Assembly: GCA_001599355.1 (NCBI GenBank)
Contig: BCGQ01000003.1
Location: 2,468-66,467, forward strand
DNA: 64,000 nt
Source: Nakazawaea peltata
Taxonomy: Eukaryota; Ascomycota; Pichiomycetes; Alaninales; Pachysolenaceae
Reading direction: 5' to 3'
How positions within the stretch are numbered: the first letter of the stretch is position 1; every line of letters starts with the position of its first letter. Below the pieces are notes generated by a model. That model searched no databases, was not told the DNA's origin, and was given only the letters and a program-made list of their open reading frames with translations. A program made the translations under genes and the position numbers. Below are positions 10,901-21,243 of the stretch, piece by piece.

Positions 10901-12535
10901 AGTCGAATGACAATTGTCGATCCTGAATCCAGAAAAGATAGACAGACACAATTTGGTGTACTCGATCATTCTTTCCCAAAGGTAAGGAGAATCTTCTGGT
11001 TTAGAACCGTATCTGAGCTTGACACAATCACCCCAAACAATGACTTCTCTTCTCAAATAACATCTAGATTGATCAGATGCAAAGTCTACAAGAGGATCTC
11101 CACCCCAAATCCACCCATTGTTCAGCAAGGCCCAATCATTGCCATCTTTATCTTTGAAATATGTGAAATAAGGCTCGGTAAGCGGAGAATCTTCGGTGAT
11201 AGGGCCCATTTTTGGGCCATGATCATCCAATCTCAAGTATTTAGTACGATTATATAACTGCTCTAAAGCGATATTGATATCTTGATCATACTCTCTGTAT
11301 AATGGAAGGTTGATTTCATCCAAAATATGAGAAGCCTGGGAGCTGATTTCTTCGAAAGAAGTTGCACCAGGGTTTAAATTTTTTAAAATCGAGATAAATT
11401 TGGTCAATTCCAACTTATTCCCGTAAGTTGAACCTGATAATGTGAAATTCGATCCACCACAATGATCACAAACATATCTCAGAAGTTGAACAAGATCAGA
11501 TTTTACCTCGTTAGGAATTTCATCCTCACTTGGCTTGATACCACCGTCGGTTTCCCAAATATTCAGCAATTCTTCAAGGGTTCCAGCAACATCCAACACA
11601 TAATATTTCCATAACTGGATTTGCCCCAAAACATGCACCTTAAGACCCTCCATAATCAGCAAAAGTGAGTCGGTAGAGTCGATAACAGTAGGATAACCAT
11701 ACCTTTTCAAAGATTTACTGAACTTGAGTAACAGAGAATCCAATTCTATGGCAGCATTGAGATGAGGAGCAGTCTTCTGATTATAACCAGCATCAGGATG
11801 TGATCTCAACCATTCTGAGTTATTCAGAGTATGATTCCAAACAACATCAGTGAGTGATAAAATCCCATGCTTAGATTCCAAATCAGAAGTCATCTGTTTG
11901 ACCTCATCATTGGAACTAAACACATCGGGATCGAACTTCAATTGATCATAAATCGAATAAGGGGAGTTAGATTCACCTCTCTGTTGCAATGGAGTGAAAT
12001 GTATCATATTGTAACCTTTATCAGCGACCAATTTGAAATAATCGGCCCATTTCTCTTTCTTCCCCATCCATTTACTGACCATAGACTGTAAACTGATGGA
12101 ATTCAAAGGTAAATGTTTGCCATTGATGTTCATAGAAGGTGGGACATTGATATAGAATCTTCTAGTAGTGACCTGTTTTTGATCTCCACTGATCTCATCC
12201 GTAATACTATAGTAAGAAACATAGTAAGAATAAGCTCCTGGTCTGAAGATGTCAATATCAATGAAAGTATCTTTATCAAAAGTAGTCTCGTCTATCGGGA
12301 GACAGTAAAATTTGGAACGATTGAAAGGAGTGGACTCATTTGGCGGGAAATTGGTCCATATGTTACCTCCGTTAGTGATAGCAGAGCCTGAAGCAATCAC
12401 CAATTTCAACCTGAACAAACAACCGCCGTCTGACAGCGGGATAGAAGGGAGTGAAATGACTCCATTTTTGTTACTACTTCCAATTGACGGAGATCCTTCA
12501 CTTTCAAGTTCAAGTAAAACTACAGGAGCGCTCAT
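7979..12535 (-). CDS. GDB1: Glycogen debranching enzyme
   Basis: Bifunctional glycogen debranching enzyme of 1518 residues, the usual length. The N-terminal half is a GH13 4-alpha-glucanotransferase: LTDVVWNHTL, FRIDNCHSTPLHVGE with the nucleophile Asp, VVAELFTGSEE with the acid Glu, and DCTHDNETPFDKR. The C-terminal half is the GH133 amylo-1,6-glucosidase: RCWGRDVFISLRG, GLIPNLLDAGRNPRYNARD, and GSQWNCGTWMDKMG. It empties outer glycogen branches after phosphorylase action in the cytosol. A CTG codon at 9251-9253 lies in RYDE-x-KSHILSF, where the S. cerevisiae protein has Ala, consistent with Ser decoding. Confidence 0.97.
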   Translation of the reverse strand: MSAPVVLLELESEGSPSIGSSNKNGVISLPSIPLSDGGCLFRLKLVIASGSAITNGGNIWTNFPPNESTPFNRSKFYCLPIDETTFDKDTFIDIDIFRPGAYSYYVSYYSITDEISGDQKQVTTRRFYINVPPSMNINGKHLPLNSISLQSMVSKWMGKKEKWADYFKLVADKGYNMIHFTPLQQRGESNSPYSIYDQLKFDPDVFSSNDEVKQMTSDLESKHGILSLTDVVWNHTLNNSEWLRSHPDAGYNQKTAPHLNAAIELDSLLLKFSKSLKRYGYPTVIDSTDSLLLIMEGLKVHVLGQIQLWKYYVLDVAGTLEELLNIWETDGGIKPSEDEIPNEVKSDLVQLLRYVCDHCGGSNFTLSGSTYGNKLELTKFISILKNLNPGATSFEEISSQASHILDEINLPLYREYDQDINIALEQLYNRTKYLRLDDHGPKMGPITEDSPLTEPYFTYFKDKDGNDWALLNNGWIWGGDPLVDFASDQSRCYLRREVIVWGDCVKLRYGSKPEDSPYLWERMIEYTKLCLSIFSGFRIDNCHSTPLHVGELLLDAAREVNPSLYVVAELFTGSEEMDKLFVERLSINSLIREAMQAWSVGELSRLVHRHGGRPIGSLKWLPLDEFAYPIGEDVKSNVFGAASEINIPKVLTASSPHALFMDCTHDNETPFDKRCVEDTLPTLALVSLCASATGTVFGFDECFPHLLNVVSEKRLYTDKPDLGIVPLKRKLNEIRKKISKETINSDEDDEMHVHHEDQYITFHRTNSRTGNGYFLVARTKFSPDNDQWLAPVYLTGSKVKNLFAYKLKSIGGEPNSDSGIIEPVATKLVELSAPTLEYDPVKKETKITIPDDFPQGSIALFETHFENCNEELDSFVKNGALEAASMATLTDLNVLLYHCESEERDSSAGRDGVYNIPDYGYLKYAGLQGWISLLRDVILENNLGHPLIEHLRKGKWAFDYIIRRLDKFKESEGVRKFQEWLEQRVEKLSNLPYFLTPRYFCLIVGVAYEACRYRALEQLSKSLVHNGTRFVQSLSLTSIQMISLMRSTSLVPFKQVPCMAAGLPHFSYDYMRCWGRDVFISLRGLTLALERYDELKSHILSFALTLKHGLIPNLLDAGRNPRYNARDASWFFLQLIQDYITIVPAGESILKEKVKRRFPLDDRYIKFDDEEAFSYETSIEDIIYEILARHAKGIKYREANAGPTLDSQMKDEGFNVEVKVDWETGFVHGGSQWNCGTWMDKMGESERAHNRGFPGTPRDGADVEIIGLLKSALRFVNGLNGAGKFKYDGVVKQDGSKISFKEWELLIQKNFERCFYIPEDPAQDSQFDIDSGIVNRRGIYKDIYKTTKPYEDYQLRPNFAIAMTVAPELFTPDRALRCLQIADKYIRGPLGMKTLDPSDYNYRPYYLNSVDNDDFATSKGRNYHQGPEWVWCYGYFLRAYLKFHLIGHERCANDDDNAFIHQLLGRRLELHRKWIRVSPWAGLTELTQKDGEFCKDSSPSQAWSTGCLLDLFLDLNLD

Positions 12536-12808
12536 CTTGTCAAGCTACTTCCTGTCCAGTTACTCCACTTACTTTTCAACCTGCTGCTTCTCCTGTCATT
12601 TTTTCATTGCGCCAAAACTATGGGGGTAAAATATGCACAGCAAATGAAAGCGGAAACTGAAGGAGCGGAGGAAAAAGGAGCGAAGGAGCAAGGATGAGAA
12701 AATTAATAAAACACGAGCATCATACAAAAGGGGGGTTATAATTAGTAGTATATTATTAACATTATTAAATTAGGGGCGTTTTTCGTTTTTTGTCTCAAAA
12801 AATTAAAA

Positions 12809-13654
12809 TTACATGTCAGCATCTTGGCCTGGGTTACAAGACTCGTAATCCAACCATTTCAAGATTTGCCATGTCAAGAAGGCCAAGAAGGCACCTAATA
12901 ATGGACCAACAATGTAGATCCAGAAATAGTCTGGGAAGGAAGCCTTGGCAATGGCGGCACCGAAGGATCTGGCTGGGTTCAAACCAGCACCAGTGTAGTA
13001 GACACAGATCAAATGTCCAATGAACAAAGCAATACCAATGACGAATGGAGCCATGAAAGTGGCACGGTGCTTCTCAACGGCCATCATCAAAACGGTGATA
13101 CATAAAATGTAGGTACCAAAGGCTTCCAAGAAGACACCTCTGGCCTTAGAACAACCACCACCAAGAGAGTTAGCAAAGAGAACTTCACCTGGGGTCATGG
13201 CACTAGCAGCACCACCAGCGGCCATACCAGCAACCATTTGAGCAATGAACATTAAGAAACCTCTGAAAGGTGGGATGGCTCTAGCCAAGACAAGGGAGAA
13301 AGTGACAGCTGGGTTCAAGTTACCACCAGAAACTCTGAAGAAACAGAAGACAGAGAACATAACAGAGAAACCGAAACCGAAGGAGATCATAATTAATTGA
13401 GCTGGCTCAGATCCACGGGTAGAGGCTTCTGGAATGTTAGGATCATGGTTGGCAATTTGAGCAATGAGGTAAGCACACCATAAGAACATGAAGGTACCGA
13501 CAAATTCACCCATGACGGCGATGAAATGGTTTCTCCAGGTGTCATTACCGAAACCATATCTAGCATAAGCTGGAGTGAATGGAGCTTCGTATTCAACCTT
13601 GCTTTGGGATTCAATATCAACGGTCAGTTTAGGAACAGCCTCTTCTGATGACAT
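12809..13654 (-). CDS. AQY1: Aquaporin (orthodox water channel)
   Basis: 281 residues with six predicted membrane helices and two half-helices bearing the NPA motifs, [13 protein letters not shown] after helix 2 and [13 protein letters not shown] after helix 5. Arg follows the second NPA (the ar/R filter Arg). No aquaglyceroporin insertions are seen and the second motif has the water-selective NPARS form, so a water channel is favoured over a glycerol facilitator. The N-terminus is a short cytosolic tail, like other yeast Aqy proteins. Known role of the family: plasma-membrane water flux in freeze-thaw and sporulation. Preferred codons throughout suggest strong expression. Confidence 0.93.
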   Translation of the reverse strand: MSSEEAVPKLTVDIESQSKVEYEAPFTPAYARYGFGNDTWRNHFIAVMGEFVGTFMFLWCAYLIAQIANHDPNIPEASTRGSEPAQLIMISFGFGFSVMFSVFCFFRVSGGNLNPAVTFSLVLARAIPPFRGFLMFIAQMVAGMAAGGAASAMTPGEVLFANSLGGGCSKARGVFLEAFGTYILCITVLMMAVEKHRATFMAPFVIGIALFIGHLICVYYTGAGLNPARSFGAAIAKASFPDYFWIYIVGPLLGAFLAFLTWQILKWLDYESCNPGQDADM

Positions 13655-15724
13655 CTTGTACTATTAATAGAATATAAGTTTGTATAAGCTATAATATTAA
13701 CCAAGGGGGTCTAAAGTAAGGGGAATTACCCTTCTATTTATATAACATCCACTTTTTCCTCATTTTAGAATTTAAAACCACCAACACTTCATGTACGAAC
13801 AATAGGCAGTTCAAACTTGACGGATCTTTTCTTTTTACCACCGATTTCCTTGCGGTTTTCTGTGTCTCAAAGCGGAAAAAAACGTAATAACTCAAAGAAT
13901 TTTTTCTATGTACACTCAAAAAGCGCATCGCCAACGCAATGCATCAATATAACTTTGATTCCATTACTTTTAAGTTTCTAAGCGCTAATGTATGCCGGTT
14001 TGCCTATTACTGCAAAGAACAGCCATTGCGTTTCATTTGATATAGAAGCCAGCGATGATTTCTGGGGCAATGTCAACTAAAGGATTGGAATTGCGCCTAC
14101 CTATTCTTACCCCGAATAGGAAAAAAAGGACAAAGATTTTTTCTATAGAGTGGGATTGCAAACAATAGACGCGATTGTACGTAGTTTTCGAAGAAAAATT
14201 CTTCACTGTACAAAGCCTGAATGCCACGGATTCTGCTGCAACAGGCGAAGTTTGAACTTATTTACCGTGGGATTTTTTTCTAGATCTGTAACTATATGCC
14301 CGGTTTTAAACCCGCGAGGCATTTTTTTTTTTCAGCTTGCGTTAAGGGAGAAAGTTTTTTTTTCCCGTTCTCCTTGAGGATCCGAAGGATAAAAATAGAC
14401 CTTTCAAATCATGTGTGGCGGGCTATTTGAGGCAAGATGATATACATCGAAACCCTCAATTTCAATTAGCTGGATCTGTCATAGTAATGAGGTGGAAGTT
14501 AAATTAGTGGAATTCGGAATTCAACGACTGGTGATATGCTTAGCGGGAACTAAATAGCCTATCAAGCTGTTACTCTATTCAAGGGGGAGGACATAAAAAA
14601 TTTTGTTCCCTATTATTCAGACGCACCAATCGCGCTCTACATTGTTGCACGAACAAGGAGACTACAGCAAAAAAAAAAGGTAACGCAAAAAATAACACTA
14701 AAGCCTTTAAAAACTTGAAATGGAATTTGGACATCCAGGAGAAGCATACTAGCTTGATTGCGTCATCCATTTCGTCGTGGTAAATCGAGGGTCCTCCTGG
14801 TCCATGAATAGTAGATCCTATGAGATGCCCGCGATCGTCAATCCAACTTTAGCTCCTATATAAGGGCCATCTCTGCAATAATATTTCTTTTTAGTAACCG
14901 AACCAATTATATCTCCCAAATTGGGTAAACGTAAACAAAAAATTCATTTAAATTTCTTTTTTCAGAGAGAAACGGGCTGAAATGCACGTATCTGTATTCC
15001 GCTGCCGAAGCAGGGCACAAGCTACATGGCCGCGACTAGTCAAAAAGAGGCAATACAGGCAAAAAAAGTCTAAATAGCTCTTTCGCAATAGGCCATGGGC
15101 AGACCTTATTTCTATTTTTAGATGATCTAGTACATTTGATAGATGAGTTGAACGAAAATTTTTTCTCTTAGCTCCTATTTCTTTTTACATCACTTATGCT
15201 TTTGATCTCATCACCTACAATCAAATATTACAGATGAAGAGAGCACTGCTTATTATTGTCGATTGTGAAATTTAAGGGATGAGCTTTGATGGCTAAGCTT
15301 GGAAAGCAAACAAAAAAAAAAATTGGAGCACACAAAGAGAAAAAAACAAAGAAAAAGCGTGAGTATGCAGCAACACTCCTCTTTGTTACTCCAGCAACTC
15401 TTCTTTGTACTACACTCGTTTCCTATAAGGCACTAGAGCCAAGCGAAAATCGTAACTCTATTGATTGTTATCATACAGAAACAATATTAATAATTCATGT
15501 CACTGAATTTCAGATGTGCCATCCATCAAATTTTGCTCTCCACCTTTTGTTCTCCGTCTCCTCCATTTTTTCCTTTAACCCAGTCTACTTCTGAGTCGTA
15601 GTCGTGTGTTGGAAATCATTTCCTATTTCGGAATATGTTTACATAAGAAAAATAACCAGTAAAAATAAGAAAGGCGCGTCTTTAAAAGAAGGGTGATTTT
15701 AAAGGCCGAGAGTTCATAGAAGAG
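13655..15724. other. Long intergenic region, 2.07 kb
   Basis: Upstream region of both AQY1 (minus) and the coiled-coil gene at 15725 (plus). It contains many T and A runs and a plus-strand TATATAAGG near 14855 with no long reading frame behind it, so an untranslated transcript is possible. A 102-codon frame at 15286-15594 is not convincing. No tRNA-like box seen. Confidence 0.5.
13735..13744 (-). promoter_or_regulatory. TATA box of the aquaporin gene
   Basis: TATATAAATA on the minus strand, about 80 bp upstream of the aquaporin ATG. It is in a typical yeast core-promoter position. Confidence 0.55.
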
Positions 15725-16726
15725 ATGGATTTTGATTTTGATTCTTCTACTCCTTTGAGTATAAAGAATCTTGGAGTACGTAAGCCATTGAAGCCACTTA
15801 TTTCGAGAAACAATTCCAATACAAAGACTCCGGAATCTTTTTTAAGACCCACAAACACGGTAAAACAACCGCTTAAATCGATATTGAAAAACAGAGATGA
15901 GGTCAATGTAAGAGAGCAATTGAGGAGGTTGCCTGATAGTTACAAGGTTCCTTCGAAGCCCAAGTTTGATTTCATGAAACCTTTGAAGGGAATGGGTAGT
16001 ATTTTTAAACTGGCGCTGGCACCAAAAGCTGAAGATACAAAACCATCAGTGGCATCACAAACATATAATCGTCCAATTGAGAGTCCAAGGTCATCAGAGA
16101 TCGAAGTCTCGACCCTTAAATCACATATAAGCTTCTTAGAGAAGAAAGTCAAGGTGCTAGAAGATGAGAATATCGAACTTCTTCGTACAAATAAACATCA
16201 TTTACTCAAGAAAGAACTAGAAAGGCAGGAACTTGAAGTTCAAAACCAACTTTTGAAGAAGGAGATAGAGATGTTACGTAAATCCAGGAGAACTGATATG
16301 GAATCTAAAGATTTCAATTCTCTTCGACGCGTTTCAATTGCTTATAAAGCATCTCCTCCCCCAGATTCATATGAATCCACAGATATGGACGATATTAAAC
16401 GAAAGATTGAACAACGTAGACATAGGAATGAAGTTGATTTGGCCGAGAAAATCTCCAAATTAGAACAAAACCTCTCACATCTCACTTCAAAACTTGAACA
16501 TGAGACCACCAAATCCAAAGATCATGAATTACTCTCAGAAATAAAGACGCTTCTCACAAAGACTACCACCCCACCAAGAAGACAAAAGAGGCATATTGAG
16601 TATCATCACAGTGATAGCGATAGTGACACAGAGGATTTGCGTCGTTCAAAAGCTAAACGTCGTAAAGATTTATCATTCCTAGATAACCTTGGCGATAGTG
16701 AACAGTTATCCCCTATTAATTTCTAA
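15725..16726 (+). CDS. Coiled-coil protein, possible Spc42-like spindle pole body component
   Basis: 333 residues, function not certain. The basic, Ser/Pro-rich N-terminus includes VPSKPKFDFMKPL. It is followed by a strong coiled coil at about 129-190 (heptads in STLKSHISFLEKKVKVLEDEN onward), a linker, and a second coiled coil at about 220-280 (DDIKRKIEQRRHRNEVDLAEKISKLEQ). The C-terminus is polar and charged, with SDSDSDTED and a basic KAKRRK that could act as a nuclear signal. Two coiled coils of this spacing between disordered ends resemble Spc42, the central-plaque scaffold of the yeast spindle pole body. This is an architectural analogy, not sequence proof. Confidence 0.6.
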   Translation: MDFDFDSSTPLSIKNLGVRKPLKPLISRNNSNTKTPESFLRPTNTVKQPLKSILKNRDEVNVREQLRRLPDSYKVPSKPKFDFMKPLKGMGSIFKLALAPKAEDTKPSVASQTYNRPIESPRSSEIEVSTLKSHISFLEKKVKVLEDENIELLRTNKHHLLKKELERQELEVQNQLLKKEIEMLRKSRRTDMESKDFNSLRRVSIAYKASPPPDSYESTDMDDIKRKIEQRRHRNEVDLAEKISKLEQNLSHLTSKLEHETTKSKDHELLSEIKTLLTKTTTPPRRQKRHIEYHHSDSDSDTEDLRRSKAKRRKDLSFLDNLGDSEQLSPINF

Positions 16727-16971
16727 CATTACTCAGCACTTTACAAATAAACATCACCCCTCAAATACTTAGCAATTTACAAATAAATATTCTTTTTCAG
16801 CTGTGAAAAACTCCACCAAAAACTGTAACTGTAGCACGAACTGAGCAAATCTGAGCAAAACTGAGCCAAACTATGACAAATCGCAGCGAAAAAAAAACTT
16901 TTCTTAAGGTTAAAAAAAATGTCACATAAAAAATAAATAAGGGTCGATGACATAAGAAGAGGAGTATTGAG

Positions 16972-19900
16972 ATGGTAGACCCACATAATTCTTTACCAGG
17001 GATGATCAAACCCGAATCATCACCATCACCATCGGCGTCTTCTGCACCTTTGGAGTCCAATCACCCCCATAACGGGTTGAGTTCATTGGCGCAAGCTGCT
17101 AAGCTGATTGATATCCAAGATAGGTCCTCCACTGGGACGCCCATCACCGCTAAATCATCACCACAGACCTCAGAAGCGAGTCTTTTAATATCACTGACGG
17201 GAAAAAGAGTGAAAAGATTGGCCTGTGTCGAATGTAGACAGCAAAAATCTAAGTGTGACGCTTATGAGAAACAACCTGACCCATGCACAAGATGTCAAAA
17301 GAGGGGTCATCCATGTACATTGAAACCCGAATATAAGAGGACTTACAAGAGAGCCAGAATAGCGCAAATAGAGAAAGAGTACCAAGATTTGAAGAAAACG
17401 TTGGAGGATGCGGGGGCTCAAAGTTTATTGCAGAATTTAGAGAGAAACTCTGGTTTATTAATGCAACATCATGGTTCTCCACCTCCACCAATGATGTCAC
17501 ATCCAATGATGGGTCATGGATCTATTTCTGGACCCTCTGGACCTTCTCCGGTTATTCCAGCTCCTGTGGGTCATATGGGATTACCTCCTATCAGATCGGC
17601 ATTATTAGATAATCCTCCTCCTGGACTTCATAGGACTTCTGTTACTTCTGGGGCTGCAATTCATAGTGCTCTGGGATCCACAGTCGGTTCTAGAGTAGGT
17701 TCACCTCAACTTTCGGCTTCTCTGTCTAAAACGTCTCTCACTAAGGAAGAAGAACAAGAATTAAGAAACAAACCGACCGTAATAAGATCGGGAATCGATA
17801 ATAACATCAACAATATGTTTGGTAATAAGTTACCGGAACCAAAGGCTGTAGATAGAAGTTTCAATTTGCCTGAGAATCTTTTGGAGTGTGAACAAAAACA
17901 ACTTGGAGATGTCGTACTATCATCTGATGAGATCAAAGTGTTGTTCCGTGATTTTTGTGAGAATTATCACCCATTACTTCCTGTCGTTGATATCACTAAA
18001 GGCCCTGAGAGGATATACAAGATCTGCCCGGCCTTATTTTGGACCATTATGTTCATTGCTTTAAGAAGATATCAAGCTGGTAAACAACACTCGTCTAATG
18101 CTTCTGATACAACAAGTCAAAGCTCCCAACAACACCATAATCCACAATCTGGAACTGAATTATATTTGAGATTGGCTCCTCTTTTGAAGAGTGTGCTCGC
18201 AGAAATCACTATGAGTCCAATTACAAGATATATCCCATCAGAAGTAGACCAGCCAATATTGAATGTTTCTAGTGTCTTCTCTGTTCAACTGTTCTTATTA
18301 TATACGTTCTGGCCACCTTTGACTTCGTCATTATCCGCCGATTCTTCGTGGCACACCATCGGTATTCTGTTATTCCAAGCCATCAGAATAGGTCTCCATT
18401 CACCAGGTCAAACCGACTCGTTCAACAATTTGAAAAAGAATAATTTGGAATTACTTAACGAACATATAAGAACCTGGGTAGGTTGTAATATCGTTAGTCA
18501 AACTATCGCTACTCTGTTTGGATTCCCAGCTTTTGTTCAATTCGATGCGGCTGTTTTGGCTCTGTGTAGACCAGGGTCTCAAATCAATATCCCTCCTGCG
18601 ATGAGACAAATGATGGAAATCCAGCATCTTGAAGACCAAGTCGCTAAGACTTTGAACAATAATCCTATGGATCCATTGGGTTTAGTAGACGCTACTGAAA
18701 GATTACCACTTTTACAAGTTCTTTTAGAGCAGTTGGACGAGTTGGAAATCAGATTAAGTACCGATCTCGTAGCACCATTAGATGACGTTAGAAGATTCTC
18801 TTTGTTAGCTACAAGATTACACATTCTTACCTATCATTTCTTAGACACATCTAAAGTGGCCTCCTTTGAATTGCGTAGAGGTTTCATTAGAGTTTATAAT
18901 GCAGCTTTGCTGTTAGTTGCTCATGCGCAATCTTCAAATGTACGGGACAAGAAATTTATGAAGTATTTGCCCGGTGTCTACGTATTGACGATTTGGCAGG
19001 CCGCTTGTATCATTTCTAGATTGATTCATTCACCTTACAGTGATGTTTTAGATATTGGTGCAGGTAAACAGTTGTATCTCGGAGCTATCAAATTAGCTAT
19101 GAAGGCTTCTGTCTTGAAACATGATATGGCTTATAGATCGTCCGGTATTATGAGAAATATGTGGTCGTTATTCAAGATCTTGAACGAAAAAGGAAGTGTC
19201 AGTAGTGTAAGTGTTACCATTAGAACGAGAATGTGCGCATCCATTTTCTTTGACTGTTTATGGGTGTTAAGAGAAGAATGTGGTATGATCAGATTGACAC
19301 CTACGAATTCTGGTAAACCTATTACGTCTAATGATGGACTTGATCAAAGTGATTTGGAAGCCAAAAATGATAATGCAATTGATGATGATGATGAGGATGA
19401 AGATGACGACGATGAGGAAGATGAAGATGATTCTGATAGTTCTGGCAAAAAGAAATCTTCAAGTGCCAATTCTTCAAGGTCTATCAAACATAAGAAAACT
19501 AGAACTTTATCGTCTACTTTACATCCCGAATCGTCGGCTAGAAGAATTATTAGAACTATTCCTTTGGACCCGCAACCTATTTCGGCAAGGGAAAATGGAG
19601 ATTATAGTGACAACCAACATATTTCCTCGAGCTTTTTACAAAAAGTGATTAATCCAAGTTCAAGCAATAGGTCTCCTTCATCTGAAGGATCTCCACCAAA
19701 ATTATCTACTATCGGGGGATCTCCTCTTTCGAACGATGCTACTCCGGATAACGATAAAAGAGAATCTCTTGCCAAACAGTCACCACTTTCTAACGTGGTT
19801 TCCAAAAAACCAGAAACAGAGATCGAGACTGCCAATGTACCTTCCTTATTTGGGAACGAGAAAAAGAAACAAATCAAATCCAATAGTGGAAACGTATTGA

Positions 19901-20097
19901 GACCTGCTAACAATTCGAGTTTGGTATCGAAGTCAAACAACTCCGAGTCCAATTCGGCTGTTTTCGTGATGAATGAAGATGATCGTCCGAACTCGCCAGC
20001 TAATGGTCTTGACTTCGATATCGACAATTGGGATTCCGATATGCTTTGGAAGGATATTGATAGTGTCATGAACCAGTTTGGTTTCCACAAGGAATAA
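16972..20097 (+). CDS. LEU3: Zn2Cys6 transcription factor Leu3
   Basis: 1041 residues. The zinc cluster at about 83-115 reads ACVECRQQKSKCDA, then PDPCTRCQKRGHPC. It is followed by the Leu3-specific linker RRTYKRAR-like segment (KRTYKRARIAQIEKE) and a short dimerisation helix. The middle region (about 320-760) is the fungal transcription-factor homology domain. An acidic run (DDDDEDEDDDDEEDEDD, about residue 804) and a C-terminal acidic/aromatic tail ending DNWDSDMLWKDIDSVMNQFGF look like the activation domain. In S. cerevisiae Leu3 is activated by alpha-isopropylmalate and controls branched-chain amino-acid genes. The length exceeds Sc Leu3 through Ser/Asn-rich inserts. Confidence 0.9.
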   Translation: MVDPHNSLPGMIKPESSPSPSASSAPLESNHPHNGLSSLAQAAKLIDIQDRSSTGTPITAKSSPQTSEASLLISLTGKRVKRLACVECRQQKSKCDAYEKQPDPCTRCQKRGHPCTLKPEYKRTYKRARIAQIEKEYQDLKKTLEDAGAQSLLQNLERNSGLLMQHHGSPPPPMMSHPMMGHGSISGPSGPSPVIPAPVGHMGLPPIRSALLDNPPPGLHRTSVTSGAAIHSALGSTVGSRVGSPQLSASLSKTSLTKEEEQELRNKPTVIRSGIDNNINNMFGNKLPEPKAVDRSFNLPENLLECEQKQLGDVVLSSDEIKVLFRDFCENYHPLLPVVDITKGPERIYKICPALFWTIMFIALRRYQAGKQHSSNASDTTSQSSQQHHNPQSGTELYLRLAPLLKSVLAEITMSPITRYIPSEVDQPILNVSSVFSVQLFLLYTFWPPLTSSLSADSSWHTIGILLFQAIRIGLHSPGQTDSFNNLKKNNLELLNEHIRTWVGCNIVSQTIATLFGFPAFVQFDAAVLALCRPGSQINIPPAMRQMMEIQHLEDQVAKTLNNNPMDPLGLVDATERLPLLQVLLEQLDELEIRLSTDLVAPLDDVRRFSLLATRLHILTYHFLDTSKVASFELRRGFIRVYNAALLLVAHAQSSNVRDKKFMKYLPGVYVLTIWQAACIISRLIHSPYSDVLDIGAGKQLYLGAIKLAMKASVLKHDMAYRSSGIMRNMWSLFKILNEKGSVSSVSVTIRTRMCASIFFDCLWVLREECGMIRLTPTNSGKPITSNDGLDQSDLEAKNDNAIDDDDEDEDDDDEEDEDDSDSSGKKKSSSANSSRSIKHKKTRTLSSTLHPESSARRIIRTIPLDPQPISARENGDYSDNQHISSSFLQKVINPSSSNRSPSSEGSPPKLSTIGGSPLSNDATPDNDKRESLAKQSPLSNVVSKKPETEIETANVPSLFGNEKKKQIKSNSGNVLRPANNSSLVSKSNNSESNSAVFVMNEDDRPNSPANGLDFDIDNWDSDMLWKDIDSVMNQFGFHKE

Positions 20098-20146
20098 GAC
20101 TAGTGTAAATATTTATTTTTCAATCTTATGTAATTTTATAAAAGAA

Positions 20147-20899
20147 TCAGAATGGAAGTTCAGAACCATCATAGTTAAGGAACTTAGCAGTCTCCTTGAG
20201 TTCATCTGTAACCTTTAATATTAAACGGGCACTCTCCAAAGGAGTGAAAATATCAACGGGAAAGAGCTTTTTGAGTTCCTCTAAAGTCAAACCTCTTGAT
20301 TCCAGGGACCTCTTGATTATGTCAGTGGAGACGACACCAGGGTGCACAGAAGCAAATAAAATATCTGGCTCCTCTTTAGCCAATTGCTTCATGGTATAGT
20401 TCAAAACCAGCTTAGAGGAACCGTATGGACCAGTCAAATCTCCGAAGGTGTCGAAAATAGTAACTGAACCTGCAATAGAAGAGATGAAAACCAACTTCTT
20501 GACGGACTTCTTCAATTCTGGGTGCTTGGAAAGCTCTTGATAGAACATAAGAGGTCCCAAACTATTGACTTGAATGTGCTCGGTGTAGGCACTAATTGGA
20601 ATCTCAGCAAGCTTCGAAAGACAATCATTCGTGGCGATACCAGAATTGTAAATAATGACATCTATTTTCTTGATATCCTTGGATAACTTTTCAAAGAAAT
20701 CTTTAGCACTTTCGGCCTTGGAAACATCATAGTTATAAACCTTGACGTTGTCCTTCTTCTTCAGAAGCTCATCCAAATCAGAAGCACCTCTGGAGGTACC
20801 GATAACGGTGGTGTCAGCTCTGTCACTGAGATCTTCGACAAGAGAGTATCCAATACCTCTGGAAGCACCGACAATAAGATAAGTAGTCATTTTTGTCAA
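20147..20899 (-). CDS. Short-chain dehydrogenase/reductase, array copy 1
   Basis: 250-residue NAD(P)-dependent oxidoreductase of the norsolorinic-acid-ketoreductase-like/YKL071W group. The nucleotide-binding motif is GASRGIGYS. The catalytic triad is the Ser of FISSIAGSV with YGSSK (Tyr and Lys). HPGVVSTD closes the core. VIYNSG replaces the usual NNAG. The substrate is unknown. It pairs with copy 2: both start MTTYLIVGASRGIGYS and share a promoter block just upstream of the ATG. It is the last gene of the array and ends about 50 bp from the convergent LEU3 stop. Confidence 0.88.
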   Translation of the reverse strand: MTKMTTYLIVGASRGIGYSLVEDLSDRADTTVIGTSRGASDLDELLKKKDNVKVYNYDVSKAESAKDFFEKLSKDIKKIDVIIYNSGIATNDCLSKLAEIPISAYTEHIQVNSLGPLMFYQELSKHPELKKSVKKLVFISSIAGSVTIFDTFGDLTGPYGSSKLVLNYTMKQLAKEEPDILFASVHPGVVSTDIIKRSLESRGLTLEELKKLFPVDIFTPLESARLILKVTDELKETAKFLNYDGSELPF

Positions 20900-21243
20900 T
20901 TAAGTTTGTTGGTTTTGTTTTGTAGTTGATAGTGAATAGAATGTCGATTGAAAAGAAGGGGAAAGTGGGTTATTTATATAATTGAAGAACACTGGTCGAA
21001 TAAGGCGAATGAAACTCGAGCACACCCATAATGCATGAATATATTGTACTTCGGATGTTTCAAGGTCCAATATCTTGTCAGGAACAGCCCCTCACCCCAT
21101 ACCCCGATGGGGGTTACTTCCATTATTTCCGTTCTATGCGCTATCCCCCGAAAAACATGAGGAGTTTGCGCAAAAAAGGGATACATTTTTACAGTGCAGA
21201 GAAAAGATCTAAAGGGTCAAATTTCGGCTATAAAACGACATAT
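20900..21243. other. Intergenic between SDR copies 1 and 2
   Basis: 344 bp holding the copy 1 promoter and, at 21195-21207, TGCAGAGAAAAGA, a motif repeated at the equivalent place before copies 4 and 5. An open plus-strand frame here runs antisense into copy 2 and is not credible as a gene. Confidence 0.5.
20926..20980 (-). promoter_or_regulatory. Promoter block of SDR copy 1 (TATA plus conserved leader)
   Basis: TATATAAATA (minus strand, 20971-20980) lies about 75 bp upstream of the ATG. Between TATA and ATG is a stretch (20926-20960) nearly identical to the one before copy 2 (22024-22058), sharing GTTGATAGTGAATAGAATGT on the plus strand. Conservation outside the coding region supports recent duplication with the promoter. 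Confidence 0.6.

Noticed and set aside
15286-15594. 102-codon frame upstream of the coiled-coil gene
   Set aside because: Low-complexity Lys-rich start and no protein-like domain. Composition matches surrounding intergenic DNA.
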